A stretch of DNA of 64,000 nucleotides from Antilocapra americana (GCA_007570785.1 ML660201.1:38463432-38527431), one strand, 5' to 3'; numbered from the stretch's first letter, positions 46,300 to 57,518 are shown. Made by a program: numbers and translations. Notes: generated by a model from the letters alone, not told the origin.

Positions 46300-48930
46300 T
46301 TCAGTTCAGTTCAGTCGCTCAGTAGTGTTTGGCTCTTTGCAACCCCATGCACACCAGGCCTCCCTGTCCACCACAGAAACCAGAGTTTACCCAAACTCAT
46401 GTCCATTGAGTCAGTGATGCCAGCTATCCATCTCATCCTCTGTTGTCCCCTTCTCTTCTTGCCTTCAATCTTTCCCAGAATCAGGGTCTTTTCAAATCAG
46501 TCAGTTCTATGCCTCAGGTGGCCAAAGTATTGGAGTTTCAACTTCAACATCAGTCCTTCCAATGAATATTAGGACTGATTTCCTTTAGGACTGGTTGGAT
46601 CTCCTTGCAGTCCAAGGGACTCTCAAGAGTCTTCTCCAACACCACAATGCAAAATCATCAATTCCTCAGCGCTCAGCTTTCTTTATAATCCAATACTCAC
46701 ATCCATACATGACTACTGGAAAAACCATAGCTTTGACTAGATGAATCTTTGTTGGCAAAGTAATGTCTCTGCTTTTTAACATGCTGTCTAGGTTGGTCAC
46801 CAATTTTCTTCCAAGGAGCAAGCGCATTTTAATTTCATGGCTGCAGTCACCATCTACAGTGATTTTGGAGCCCCCCAAAAATAAAATCTGTCACGGTTTC
46901 TACTGTTTACCCATCTATTTGCCATGAGGTGATGGGACCAGATGCCATGATCTTAGTTATCTGAATGTTGAGCTTTAAGCCAACTTTTTCACTCCCCTAT
47001 TTCACTTTCATCAAGAAGCTCTTCTTTGCTTTCTGCCATAAATGTGGTGTCATCTGTGTATCTGATGTTATTGATATTTCTCCCGGTAACACTGATTCCA
47101 GCTTGTGCTTTATCCACTCCAGCATTTCTTATGATGTACTCTGCATATAAGTTAAATAAGCAGGGTGACAATATACAGCCTTGACATACTCCTTTCCCTA
47201 TTTGGAACCAGTCTGTTGCTGAATGTCCAGTTCTAACTATTGATTCCTGACCTGCATACAGGTTTCTCAAGAGGCAGATCAGGTGGTCTGGCATTCCCAT
47301 CTCTTTCAGAACTTTCCACAGGTTGTTATGATCCACACAGTCGAAGGCTTTGGCATAGACAATAAAGCAGAAGTAGATGTTTTTCTGGAACTCTCTCACT
47401 TTTTCAATGATCCAGCAGATGTTGGCAATTTGATCTCTGGTTCCTCTGCCTTTTCTAAATCCAGCTTGAACATCTGGAGGTTCATGGTTCACATACTGTT
47501 GAAGCCTGGCTTAGAGAATTTTGAGCATTACTTTGCTAGCGTGTGAGTTGAGTGCAGTTGTGCAGTAGTTTGAACATTCTTTGGCATTGCCTTTCTTTGG
47601 GATTGGAATGAAAACTGACCTTTTCCAGTCGTGTGGCCACTGTTGAGTTTTCCAAACTTGCTGGCATATTGAGTGCAGCACTTTCAAAGCATCATCTTTT
47701 AGGATTTGAAATAGCTCAACTGGAATTTCATTACCTTCACTAGCTTTGTTCCTATTGATGCTTCCTAAGGCCCACTTGACTTCACATTCCATGTCTGGCT
47801 CTAGGCTGGTGATCACACCATCATGATCATCTGGGTCATGAGGTTCTTTTTTGTACAGTTATTCTGTGTATTCTTGCCACCTCTTCTTAATATCGTTTGC
47901 TTATCTTAAGTTCATACCATTTCAGGCGTTTATTGTGCCCATCCTTGCATGAAATGTTCCCTTGGTATCTCTAATTTTCTTAAAAAAAATCTCTAACTTT
48001 CCCATTCTATTGTTTTCCTCTATTTCTTTGCATTGATCACTGAAGAAGGCTTTCTTATCTCTCCTTGCTATTCTTTGGAACTCTGCATTCAAATGAGTAT
48101 ATATTTCCTTTTCTCCTTTGCCTTTCGCTTCTCTTCTATTCACAGCTATTTTTTTTATAAGCCCTTATCAGACAACCATTTTGTCTTTTTGCATTTCTTT
48201 TCCTTGGGGATGGTCTGCCTCATGTACAATGCCATGAACCTCCGTCCATAGTTTTTCAGGCACTCTGTCTATCAGATCTAATTCCTTGAATCTATTTGTC
48301 ACTTTCACTCTATATTCGAAAGGGATTTTATTTAGGTCATACCTGAATGGTCTAGTGGTTTTTCCTACTTTCTTCAATTTAAGTCTGAATTTGGCAATAA
48401 GGAGTTCATGGTCTATGCCACAGTCAGCTCCTGGTCTTGTTTTTGCTGACTGTATAGAACTTCTCCATCTTTGGCTGCAAAGAATATAATCAATCTGATT
48501 TTGGTGTTGGCCATCTGGTGATGTCCATGTGTAGAGTCTTCTCTTATGTTGTTGGAAGAGGGTGTTTGCTATGACCAGTGTGTACTCTTGGCAAAATTCT
48601 ATTAGCCTTTGCCCCGATTCATTCTGTACTCCAAGGCCAAGTTTGTCTGTTACTCCAGGTATTTCTTGACTTCCTACTTTCGCGTTCCAGTCCCCTATAA
48701 TGAAAAGGACTTCTTTTTTGTGTGTTAGTTCTAGAAGGTCTTATAGGTCTTCATAGAACTGTTCAACTTCAGCCTCTTCAGCATTACTGGTCGGGGCACA
48801 GACTTGGATTACTGTGATGGTTTGCCTTGGAAATGAACAGAGATCATTCTGTCATTTTTGAGATTGCATCCAAGTACTGCATTTCGGACTCTTTTGTTGA
48901 CTATGATGGCTACTCCATTTCTTCTCTTCT
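46300..48930 (-). mobile_element. BovB, longest copy (endonuclease part to 3' end), decayed
   Basis: About 2.6 kb of BovB. Reading the minus strand from 48,930 gives an AP-type endonuclease from within its N-terminal half (RNGVAIIVNKRVRNAVLGC, then GDWNAKVGSQEIPG), then the linker (48,377-47,922), RT (47,816-46,989) and 3' end at about 46,300. The first part of the endonuclease is missing, so the copy is 5'-truncated. The RT box reads YTDD instead of YADD. The endonuclease Ser-Asp-His motif reads Ile-Asp-His (DCGIDHEL, about 48,405-48,428). Several stops and frameshifts separate the frames. Confidence 0.95.
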
Positions 48931-49262
48931 AAGACCTGCAATGAGTTACTTCAACTGTCCAAACATGAGTAAGTCTCTTCTACAATAATTCCAACTATTG
49001 GCTGCCCAGACTTCCTAGACCACAGAAATGGAAAGTACTTATCTTTGACAACATGATTTTCCTCATTCTAAGATGACAGTCTACCTTGGTGTCTCTTTTT
49101 TTCACCCTTGGGTCATACCCCAGCCCTCTGCAGCCATACCCATAAGTCTTTCCCGCATCAAGACACCCCCACAGTGATCTCTTTTGACCTTTGCACACAG
49201 TCTGATTTTTAATCTCTCACCATTCTTGTCCTGCTCCTTGGTCATTCCAACTGATTACTGCT
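48931..49262. other. Unique spacer
   Basis: No repeat is recognised between two BovB fragments of opposite orientation. Confidence 0.4.
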
Positions 49263-49505
49263 AATCCTGTCATCGGAGGTGAAGAGCTGCCTCTTTGGAA
49301 AAAACCCTTATCTGGGTAAGATTGAGGGCAAGAGGAAAAGGGGGCAAAAGAGGATAATATGGTTGGATGGCATCACTGACTCAATGGACATGAGTTTGAG
49401 CAAACTCTGGGAGATAGTGAAGGACAGGGAAACCTGGCATGCTGCAGTTCATGGGGTTGCAAAGAGTCGGACATGACTGAGCAACTAAACAACAACAATC
49501 CTGTC
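49263..49505 (+). mobile_element. BovB 3' end with target-site duplication
   Basis: The body is about 49,275-49,496. Its frame 49,279-49,476 reads [16 protein letters not shown] and [10 protein letters not shown], the last residues of the BovB polypeptide. It ends in AACAACAACA. The 9-bp duplication AATCCTGTC is at 49,263-49,271 and 49,497-49,505, so this is a separate insertion from the long copy to its left. Confidence 0.92.
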
Positions 49506-49815
49506 CTCTGGAGTCCACAGCCTAAACTGGCACTTCAGCAGAGGTTTGGCCTTCTTGGAACACTTGGTTAAGCATCAGAACTTCAATAAAAAAGGGATGC
49601 AATTCATTCATTAGATAAACTCTGCAAATCAGTTTTGCCAATGAGATTGTCCTAACTTCCAATGAGTCCAAAATAAGGGATTTTTTTTTCCTCTTCTGTT
49701 TCTCTCTCAAGAGTCCAAATTATCTATTCAAGGCATCCTGAGCTGTGAAAGTCAAAAGAAAACAAAACTAGTTGCCTATGAATCACCCCCAAGAATACAG
49801 AGTTAAATAGCCAAA

Positions 49816-50056
49816 TATCATCAGGTGCTGCTGCTGTTGTTTGAGTTGCTAAGTCACATCCAACTCTTTTGCGACTGTGTGGACTGCAGTCCACCAGGTT
49901 GTTCTATCCCTGGGATTTCCCAGGCAAGAACCCTGGAAGTGGGTTGCCATTCCTTCTCCAGGGGATCTTCTCAACCCAGGGACGGAACCCAAGTCTCCTG
50001 CATTGGCAGGCAGATTCTTTACCACTAAGCCATCAGGGAGGTCCTATGATCAGGTG
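49816..50056 (-). mobile_element. Bov-tA SINE with target-site duplication
   Basis: The body is 49,828-50,044, from (CTG)n and GTTGCTAAGTCACATCCAAC to the antisense head CACTAAGCCATCAGGGAGGT. The duplication TATCATCAGGTG/TATGATCAGGTG lies at 49,816-49,827 and 50,045-50,056, with one mismatch in 12. Confidence 0.95.
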
Positions 50057-50560
50057 TACTATTTGCTCAGTTTAAAAACTACTGAAAAGCAAACTGAAAA
50101 AGGAATTGGAAAAACGAGCTGGAAAAGTTTCCTAGCCTAATGGAGTTTCTTTTATGGTCTCCTATCTGCAGAGAAATTGAAAATAGAATCATCCTTGTGA
50201 AGTATAGAAAATATTATTTTAACAGTCCCTACTTTTGAAACAAAGCCCTAAATTTACTAGCAAGATCTTTACTAGGCCAGGTTTCAAAACTATTTCCTTA
50301 ATGCTCAGGACTTACTAGGGGAAGCACTGCATTTTGATGGTGTAACAGCAGAGGAGAGAGAGAGAAGAGGTCCCTCGACATTCGGGAGAGGCCCAACAAG
50401 CCGGCCGTCCTAACGGTGGGTAGAGGCGAGACCCAAGCTCATTATGGGAACCTCGGGCTGCTACCTCGGCCCCCAGGTGACCAACTCACCACTGCCCTCA
50501 AGCTGCATTTTGTAATGAGACGAAAGAGACTTGACCCCTTAGCAGCTGGGTGGTTGGGTT
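50057..50560. other. Unique DNA with a CpG-retaining patch
   Basis: At about 50,370-50,460 CpGs are denser than in the surroundings (CTCGACATTCGGG, GCCGGCCG, AACGG, GGCGAG). No repeat or exon was identified. It lies just downstream of the poly(A) signal of the candidate terminal exon. Confidence 0.4.
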
Positions 50561-50848
50561 TCCCACCTTCTCGTTTGGGTGTTCTTTATTTGGGCATCAA
50601 CAAGGACTGACTGAAAAGAAAAACTCACAGAGATTTCAATTACTGTTAATGTTGCCTAAGTGTTTTCACTGTCACAGTCTAGGGCTTTAGCTTTTTAATA
50701 AGTTTCCCGTAATTATTACAAGTTTTTGGTTTAATTCCAGCTGAGGATTTAATGGGACTCATTCTGACAAGATATAGGATACCGTCCCAATAGAGGTTCG
50801 TTTGGAAATGGGCCACTTGCAATTTCGAGTGTGCAGAGCTGTGCAAGA
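50560..50848 (-). other. Predicted 3' UTR of the minus-strand gene
   Basis: It follows the stop codon of the candidate exon and runs to an AATAAA 259 bp downstream. No repeat was seen in it. A variant ATTAAA occurs upstream (about 50,694), so shorter forms are possible. The end at about 50,560 is inferred from usual signal-to-cleavage spacing and was not observed. Confidence 0.6.
50585..50590 (-). promoter_or_regulatory. AATAAA polyadenylation signal
   Basis: A canonical hexamer on the minus strand, placed as expected downstream of the TAA stop at 50,849-50,851. It sits in unique DNA, not in a retroelement A-tail. Confidence 0.6.
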
Positions 50849-50977
50849 TTAAAAGCACTGGCGGTATAATTTCCACCTTGTGTCCCAGGCTCTGTGGATT
50901 TGTAGCTCATCCAGGCTGTCCATCTGGGGAGCAAACAGCATGTACTCCTTGATGAGAAACTCTGGCCAACCGACCAG
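50849..50977 (-). CDS. Candidate 3'-terminal coding exon, protein not recognised
   Basis: The minus strand gives 42 residues plus TAA, from LVGWPEFLIK through DSLDELQIHR to TRWKLYRQCF. Just before the first codon is a strong splice acceptor: AGTAATC as a possible branch site, seven T, then CACAG, with the exon entering in phase 0. The segment is outside all repeats, reads like a folded protein end (several Trp, charged and aromatic residues), and is followed by a plausible 3' UTR with AATAAA. The frame stays open upstream to 51,076, but that part reads as intron. I cannot name the gene. Upstream exons should lie beyond the right edge, because none was found in 51-64 kb. Homology or transcript data would decide this. 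Confidence 0.6.
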   Translation of the reverse strand: MVGWPEFLIKEYMLFAPQMDSLDELQIHRAWDTRWKLYRQCF

Positions 50978-51000
50978 CTGTGAAAAAAATAGATTACTCT
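50978..51000 (-). promoter_or_regulatory. Predicted 3' splice acceptor
   Basis: Minus-strand AATCTATTTTTTTCACAG, ending at 50,978: pyrimidine tract plus CAG, directly before the exon. Confidence 0.6.
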
Positions 51001-51727
51001 TGTCATTTTTTTCACTCCTAGGTAATTTGCTGGGAGTAAAAATATAATTTCTTAGAAGGTGTGCAGTTAACAGCAAATCCTATGGATGTGTGTGATTTGT
51101 ATTTAAAATTTCACTACATTTTTATTTGTTAAATTTAATTTTCAACAATACCCTGGTTGTGATAATATTTCCTCATTCAAAGAAGATGGAAAGGTTGGCT
51201 TCTGGTATTTGTGCACTAGGCAAGCACAAGAAGCGGAGTTTGGAAGAGAAATAACGAAGGAGGATGCGGCTCGCATGCTGAGCTGAACACAGGGGAATGC
51301 ACTGTTGCTCTTTTCACTGATAAAGGAGATAATGTGATGGAATTAAATAACTGTTGGTAAAACAGATATTCCTATCGCCCCCCAAAAGCTAAAATGATAA
51401 ATGCATCTTTTTAACTTCTTACATATAACTTCCATCTTTGTGAGAATTCAGAAGGTCACATTAAATGGATAATAAGGGTAATTCTGGATCAGCTGAACTG
51501 AGGAGATGAGAGAGGGACTATTAATAACAGTCTGAATTGTGACAGAATATGTAATGTCTAGAGGTGTACTGTGTTCACCATGCTACATGTGTTCAGCCAG
51601 TCACAGGTAATGGAAGGACATGTGCCAAGGAGAATTAAACTGTTTTGTTTGTATCCAGTAGAGAGTTAATGTTATAACTGGAAAAGTAAAGAATTTGCAT
51701 TAATACTTCTGCACTCTCTCTCTCTTT
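51001..51727. other. Unique DNA, putative intron
   Basis: No repeats are recognised until a (CT)n run at 51,713-51,726. Confidence 0.45.
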
Positions 51728-51920
51728 AGGTGCTCAGTCGCGTCCCACTCTTTGCAACCCCATGGACTGCAGCCCACCAGGCTCCTCTGTCCGTGGGGAT
51801 TCTCCAGGCAAGAATACTGGAGTGGGCTGCCATTCCCTTCTCTGGGGATCTTCCCAACTCAGGGACTAAACCAAGGTCTCCTGCATTGCGGACGGATTCT
51901 TTACCATTGAGCCACCAGGA
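51728..51920 (-). mobile_element. Bov-tA SINE
   Basis: GGTGCTCAGTCGCGTCCCAC at the left and the antisense head TTTACCATTGAGCCACCAGG at the right. Well preserved with CpGs. Confidence 0.95.
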
Positions 51921-52304
51921 ATGGATATACCTCTGCACAGTGAATTACAAAATATGTAGACATAAACTAGTATTTCATGGTAACTTGCTATCCGGAGTTA
52001 AAGCATTACCATGCTGTGCCTCATACAATCTTTTGTCCTGACTCAGAAATTCTTTAAAAAAAAAAAAAAAGAAAAGAAAGAAATAATTCCAAACAGGTGT
52101 TGGGTTAGTATTTTAAAAACTTAATATATTAAAGTTACATATTATGTTATTTATTTTGACATGGCTATAGTTTATTGTACTTTGGTATATACTTATACCC
52201 ATTCACACACAAACATGCACAGACATAGGACTTGTATTCAGAGTCTTATTTTTCTAAAATTAAATAAAGGAACTATTTTTTACAATTAAATAAAGTAGTG
52301 ATTA

Positions 52305-52930
52305 TTACATTTCAATGAAAAGAAGCCAACAAACCAATAAAAATAAGAAGCAAAGATTTAACAGAACCGCCACAAAGAAGATGCACTAATAGGTAATGAG
52401 CACATGAGAAGCTCAACTTCACGAGTTATTAGGGCAATGAAAACTAAAACTATACTGAGATACCACTTTGCATCCATCAGACTGATTTAAATTTAAAAGC
52501 CTGACATTACCAAGTGCTGATGAGGATACAGAGCAAAATGAATTCTCAACAGTGCTATTGGGAAGGCAAAAGGGTTCAATCTCTTTGGAAAATAGATTGG
52601 CTGTTTCTTATAAAGCTTAAGTTTCATTTCTACATGAGCCAGCCATTTTACTCCTAAATATTTATTCAAGAAAAATAAAAAGAGATGTCCACACAAAGAC
52701 TTGAATGAATGTTTATGACAGCTCTACTCATAAGACTCAAAACCTGGAAACACCCCAAATGTCCACCACCAAATGAATGGCTAAGTAAACTGAGGTATAC
52801 TCAAACAATAGAATATTATTCAGAAACAAAGAAGGAACAAACTACTACTACACATAATGACATGGGTGACTCACAAAAACTTTATGCTGACCCCGAGAAT
52901 CCAGACAGCAAAGTAAACACAAGAAAGAAA
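52305..52930 (+). mobile_element. Old LINE-1 (L1M/HAL1-type) ORF2 end
   Basis: Decayed ORF2 text in the plus strand: ATGAGAAGCTCAACTTCACG, ATACCACTTTGCATCCATCA, CTCCTAAATATTTATTCAAG, then CCCAAATGTCCACCACCAAA. The frame 52,709-52,933 keeps a trace (RLKTWKHPKCP, then YTQTIEYYS). No functional motif remains. Confidence 0.75.
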
Positions 52931-53424
52931 TAAAATCAACAATATATTCATAATACTAGGTGTGATAGAACTGAATTTTCACATTAAAAGAGAGACAGAC
53001 TGTCCTTTTAGGGTAAAAAAAAAACATAATCCAACTGCACTCATTCAACTAAAATAAAACAATTAGTGTTGAAAACCCCTTTATGTTAGAGCAATGTAAG
53101 CAAATAATAGCAGTGGCGGCAATGTAAATATTAAAGGACAGTAATTTAACATAGAGGATAAACTGTAGTTACCAAAGGTACAGCTAGTGAAGGGATTCAA
53201 CAGTTATAAAGCTATCAACATCAAAAAAGAGCATCTAGAATAAAGATCAAAAATATGACAAATGAAGCAGAGTTTGATAAGCAAGACTAATAGTGGAAAC
53301 CTTTAACAATTAAATATATCTGATAAACAAACAAAAAAACCCAATCACAAACACAGAGGAATTTAATGAAACCATAAATAAACTTGGTTATGCGTGCATT
53401 TCTCAACGGAACACTGTCATGTCA

Positions 53425-53550
53425 CTAAAATGTAAACTTTACAAAGCAAGGTGTTTATCTGTGCTGGTCACTACTGTATTTCCAGACCAAGAAAAGAGCC
53501 TGGAATGAAGCTGAGTTTCATAAATATTTGATGAATAAATATCTGCAGTC
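53425..53550 (+). mobile_element. LINE-2 3' end
   Basis: AATGTAAACTTTACAAAGCA, GTGTTTATCTGTGCTGGTC, CTGTATTTCCAGACC, then GCCTGGAATGAAGCTGAG and ATTTGATGAATAAATA follow the L2 3' terminus. Confidence 0.7.
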
Positions 53551-53605
53551 ACAAAATTTGATGCCATTTGATTAACAAAATCTTTAAGAACAACAACAAT
53601 AAATT

Positions 53606-53720
53606 TGGCCACATTGCATGAGCCTGTGGGATCTTAGTTCTCTGATCAGGGATCGAATCTGTGTCCCCTGCAGTGACGATGCAAATTCTAAACCATTGGA
53701 TCACCAGGCAAGTCCCTTAC
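53606..53720 (-). mobile_element. CHR-type SINE fragment
   Basis: The plus strand reads CATGAGCCTGTGGGATCTTA, then AGGGATCGAATCTGTGTCCC (the complement of the B box), then CATTGGATCACCAGGCAAGT (the complement of the head). Confidence 0.8.
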
Positions 53721-54966
53721 AAAATATTTGTAATGGATGTTTTAAACTTAGAATTTGTGCAAGCTACCCTCTCTGACCAAAACCAAATACTACTGGAAAT
53801 AAATTATGAAGGAGAGATTAAAGTAAAATTCATCATGTGGCAATTAAGATGCACACACCTATATATAACTCTTAAGCCTAATAAGAAATCAAAAGTCAGA
53901 TTAAAAATTATCTAGAAAGCAATGAAAAGGAGAACTCTTTATATTCCAAATCCATTAGACACAGAAAAATGTATACAGGCAACATAAAAAGGTTATTTGA
54001 AGGTATGAAATAACATCATAGCAAAAAAACAATCATAAAGAAAATCAAATTTACAATTAAAATGATATGAAATGTTACCAGGACTAGACAGGTTCACAGC
54101 TCAGCATCACTAGATATAGAAGAGTTTATTCCAGTGTGGTATAAACTATTACAGATCATAGGCTAAAGAATATTTCTCAAAAGAATGTTTACTCACTTTA
54201 TGTTATTAAATAACTGACTGCAATTCTAAATAAAAAACTGTAAACCAATATAACACATAAGTAAAGGTGAAAATGTAAAACAACATATTAGTAACTGAAT
54301 TTAGCATTGGAATCTAAGGATAACAATAACATGTAATCAACTAAGGCATATACTAGAAATGCAACAGTGACCGAATATAAAAAAAATCTGTACTTATAAT
54401 TCATCACACCATTAAATTAAAGGGGGAAAACACCATGATCAAACCACTATTTAATAAAAGAGCCTAAGATAAAATTAAGCTGCCATTAGTAACACAAAAG
54501 CTAAATCATAATAAAGGTTATTTTTCAGTGACTGAAAATATTATCCTAAATTATGCAACACTAAACCCACTTTAATTAAAGTTGGTAGCTAGACTGAACT
54601 GCCTGTTATTATATTTAGTATTTAATATTAACTTGAAGATTTAAGAGAATACAACATAGCAAGAAAATAAAATAATAGATATAAATATGGGGGAAAAGGA
54701 AATGACACATGTTTTGGTTGATTATAGGATTGTATGTCTTATAAACCTATAAAAGTCTAGTAAACTGCTACTAAAATTAATGAAACATTTAGCAAAGAGC
54801 TTGATATCATGTAAATTACACTGAAGTCAATATCTCTGAATAAATGCACAGTCATGTGCTTGAATGAGAAGACAGAATTACCAACAAACTCCAAAAATTA
54901 ATATATAAATTGAATGCAATAGAAACTGAGACGAGAGGGCTTTTTTAATTAGATTAACTTACCTTA
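53721..54966 (+). mobile_element. Old L1M ORF2 body, decayed
   Basis: Fragments in L1 ORF2 order: GTTACCAGGACTAGACAGG at about 54,075, TCAACTAAGGCATATACTAG at 54,338, CACCATGATCAAACCACTAT at 54,431, ACACAAAAGCTAAATCATAA at 54,492 and GAATGCAATAGAAACTGAGA at 54,912. No frame longer than 85 codons survives. Its continuation appears at 56,180 after several insertions. Confidence 0.6.
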
Positions 54967-54967
54967 A

Positions 54968-55138
54968 GTTTGTTGTTGTTCAGTTGCTCAGTGGAGTCTG
55001 ACACTTTGTGACCCCATGGATTGTAGCATGCCAGGCCTCCTGGTCCTTCATCATCTCCCAGAGTTCACTCACACACATGTTCATTGAAGCAGTGATGCTA
55101 TCCAACCATCTTATCCTCTGTCGCCCTTTTCCCCTTTA
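54968..55138 (-). mobile_element. BovB 3' end fragment
   Basis: TTTGTTGTTGTTCAGTTGCT and then the BovB 3' region (CCAACCATCTTATCCTCTGT). About 170 bp, inserted into old L1M. Confidence 0.9.
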
Positions 55139-55156
55139 GACCTAAGAAGGAAAAAA

Positions 55157-55437
55157 AAAAGTTCAGGGATTTCTCTGGTGGTCCAGTGGTTAAGAGTCCA
55201 CATTGCAATGCAGAGGGCGTGTGTTTGATCCTTGGTGGAGGAACTAAGATCCCAAATGCTGTGGAGCAACTAAGCCCGAGACACAACTATCACGTGTGCG
55301 TGCTCTGGAGCCCCTATGTCACAAAGAAAGATCCCAAGTGACCTAACAAAGTTCTCCAGTGCCTCAACTAAGACCTAAGGGAACAAAACTATTATTTTTT
55401 TAAAATCTTGAAAGAAAAAAATTTTTTTAAAAGTTCA
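55157..55437 (+). mobile_element. CHR-type SINE with target-site duplication
   Basis: The body 55,166-55,428 starts GGGATTTCTCTGGTGGTCCA, followed by CCACATTGCAATGCAGAGGG and GTTTGATCCTTGGTGGAGGA. The perfect 9-bp duplication AAAAGTTCA is at 55,157-55,165 and 55,429-55,437. Confidence 0.9.
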
Positions 55438-55867
55438 AAAGAAACTAAGAAAAATATGGAGAAGAGATGACATGCCTGACCACATGTTAGAGCTTACTTC
55501 CGTTCTATCCAAATCAAAACAGTATCACAGCAGCACTGAGATATTCACTGGGAGATTAGTGTAGCAGAGAGAGCATCCACAACCCGATCTCTCTATATAT
55601 AGAGAGGATTAAATATGTATCAGAAATTATTTCAGTTTAGCAAAGAAAGAATGGAAGGTTTAAATGGTATGGACCTAACTGGCTATACATCTGGAAGAAA
55701 ATGCAGGAGGACTTCTCTCTTTATTTATTGCAACTTAAATAAAAATAAGATTCATATAATAAAATACTAAAATACAAAAAAATAAAATGCAATAAATCTG
55801 GGAGACTATATTTAATCTAGAGAGTTAACAATAGAGACAGAAAACCCAGAGATAATAAAAGGATGGG
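55438..55867 (+). mobile_element. Old L1-like AT-rich sequence
   Basis: The text GATTCATATAATAAAATACT and the adenine-rich composition fit the surrounding old L1M, but no diagnostic motif is visible. Confidence 0.35.
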
Positions 55868-55985
55868 GGAATTCCTTGTCGGTCCAGGGATTAAGGCTCT
55901 GTTCTGTCACTGTCAAGGGCACGGGTTCAACCCCTGGTGGGGAACTGACATCCCACAAGCCACACAGGATGGCCAAAAAAAATGC
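55868..55985 (+). mobile_element. CHR-1-type SINE
   Basis: GGGAATTCCTTGTCGGTCCA, AAGGCTCTGTTCTGTCACTG, ACGGGTTCAACCCCTGGTGG, then the short tail GCCACACAGGATGGCCAAAA. Confidence 0.9.
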
Positions 55986-56176
55986 GGGCTACCCTTGTGA
56001 TTGAGACACTAAAGAGTCCTTCAATGCAGCACACTCAGTCCAGAAGATCCCCTGGAGAAGGGAATGGCTGCTCACTCCAGTATTCTTGCCTGGAGAATCC
56101 CATGGACAGAGCAGCCTGGTGGGCTACAGTCCATGGGTTGCAAAGAGTTGGGCATGACTGAGCGACTAACAACAGA
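55986..56176 (+). mobile_element. Bov-tA SINE
   Basis: It follows the CHR-1 tail without a gap. The head is decayed, but CACTCCAGTATTCTTGCCTG, GAATCCCATGGACAGAGCAG and GGGCATGACTGAGCGACTAA are clear. Two SINEs in tandem suggests the A-rich tail of the first was the target of the second. Confidence 0.93.
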
Positions 56177-56179
56177 AGG

Positions 56180-56774
56180 CTAGGTGAACCTGCACCCTAG
56201 ATACCTGTTAAACGCTTCTATGCGAAAAGATAACATAGACAGAGCCCACAAAAATATACAGAGAGGTGTGAGGGTACACTAGCAACAGAAATGAGAAATA
56301 CAAGGCTAATACCTATAATACACAGAGATCTTTCTAAATTAATAGGGAAAGATAAACATCCCAATGGAAAAATGGGCAAGAAATATAGAAAGATAGTTTA
56401 CACAGAGCCAACCCAACATATAAAAAGATGCTAAACCTCATTCAAAATAAGAGAAAACAATAATCAATAAAATGTTATTTTCTATTTAGTGAAAAGGCAA
56501 AGATGAGAGAAAATGGATTTATTTCTCATTGCTGATGAAAATATTAATTGGTAGCTTTTTTCAACAGTTTAGCAGCATTTAAACTATAAATACCTTGTAA
56601 ATCAACTATATTTCAATAAATTTTTGCAAAAGTCAAATGACTGAAAAAATAAAATTTGAGCCACTATTGATTTAAAAAAAATATCTAAAGCCTTCACCCT
56701 AGCAATCCTATAACTCAGAATCTCCCCTAATAAGAACATTAATACACAAAAATGCATTTGCAAGAAGGTTTCCA
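56180..56774 (+). mobile_element. Old L1M ORF2, continued
   Basis: CATCCCAATGGAAAAATGGG, AAAGATGCTAAACCTCATTC, then CTAGCAATCCTATAACTCAG and TAAGAACATTAATACACAAA in ORF2 order. Stops throughout. It probably continues 53,721-54,966. Confidence 0.7.
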
Positions 56775-56945
56775 ACACCTGTGGTTGCATTTATGGCCCA
56801 ACTGGATAATTTGGGACAATCTCTCCACCTCAGGACTTTATTTAATCACATCTGCAAAGACCACTTTACCAAATATAGTATCACTATGGGTTTCAGAGAT
56901 TAGGACTTGATACCTTTGGGGACTATTATTCAGTCTACTACAGAC
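56775..56945 (-). mobile_element. MaLR (MLT1/MST-type) LTR fragment
   Basis: TTTAATCACATCTGCAAAGA, then GGGTTTCAGAGATTAGGACT, then ATTATTCAGTCTACTACAGA, the antisense LTR order, matching the end of the LTR at 31,341-31,822. Confidence 0.65.
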
Positions 56946-57013
56946 ACTGTGCTAGAATAAATAAGTACAGTTTTTATGGAGGATAATTTGTTAAACTATT
57001 TATGTCCTTTAAA

Positions 57014-57380
57014 ATGTATATTGTTCAATCACTCAGTCGTGTCCAACTCTGTGACCCCACAGACTGCAGCACGCCAGGCCTCCCTGTCCTTCACCATCTC
57101 CCAGAGCCTGCTCAAGCTTACATCCATTGAATAGGTGATGCTATCCAACCATCTCATCCTCTGTCATCCCCTTCTCCTCCTTCCTTCAATCTTTCCCAGC
57201 ATCAGGGTCTTTTCTAGTGAGTTGGCTCTTTGCATCAGGTAGCCAAAGTATTGGAGCTTCAGTTTCAGCATCAGTCCCTCCAATGAATATTCAGGATTGA
57301 TTTCCTAGTTTGATCTCTATCTAGTCCCAGGGACTCTCAATAGTCTTCTCTAACACCACAGTTTGAAATATATGTATATT
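57014..57380 (-). mobile_element. BovB 3' end with target-site duplication
   Basis: The body 57,023-57,371 is a 5'-truncated BovB 3' end (plus-strand GTTCAATCACTCAGTCGTGT to CTAACACCACAGTTTGAAA). The exact 9-bp duplication ATGTATATT is at 57,014-57,022 and 57,372-57,380. It is therefore independent of the BovB segment 140 bp to the right. Confidence 0.93.
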
Positions 57381-57518
57381 TAATGAAAAAATCATTGCTA
57401 GAGATTTATTCTAATAAAATAATTATTTCAATTAATACTAAACTTATATAATCATATGAACATGGAAATTTATCTAAAAGAATTATTTATAATAATGAAA
57501 ATTCAGAAAAGGCATAAC

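Noticed and set aside
46666..48377. Series of minus frames as an exon cluster
   Set aside because: All are consecutive BovB protein parts without introns, broken by stops.
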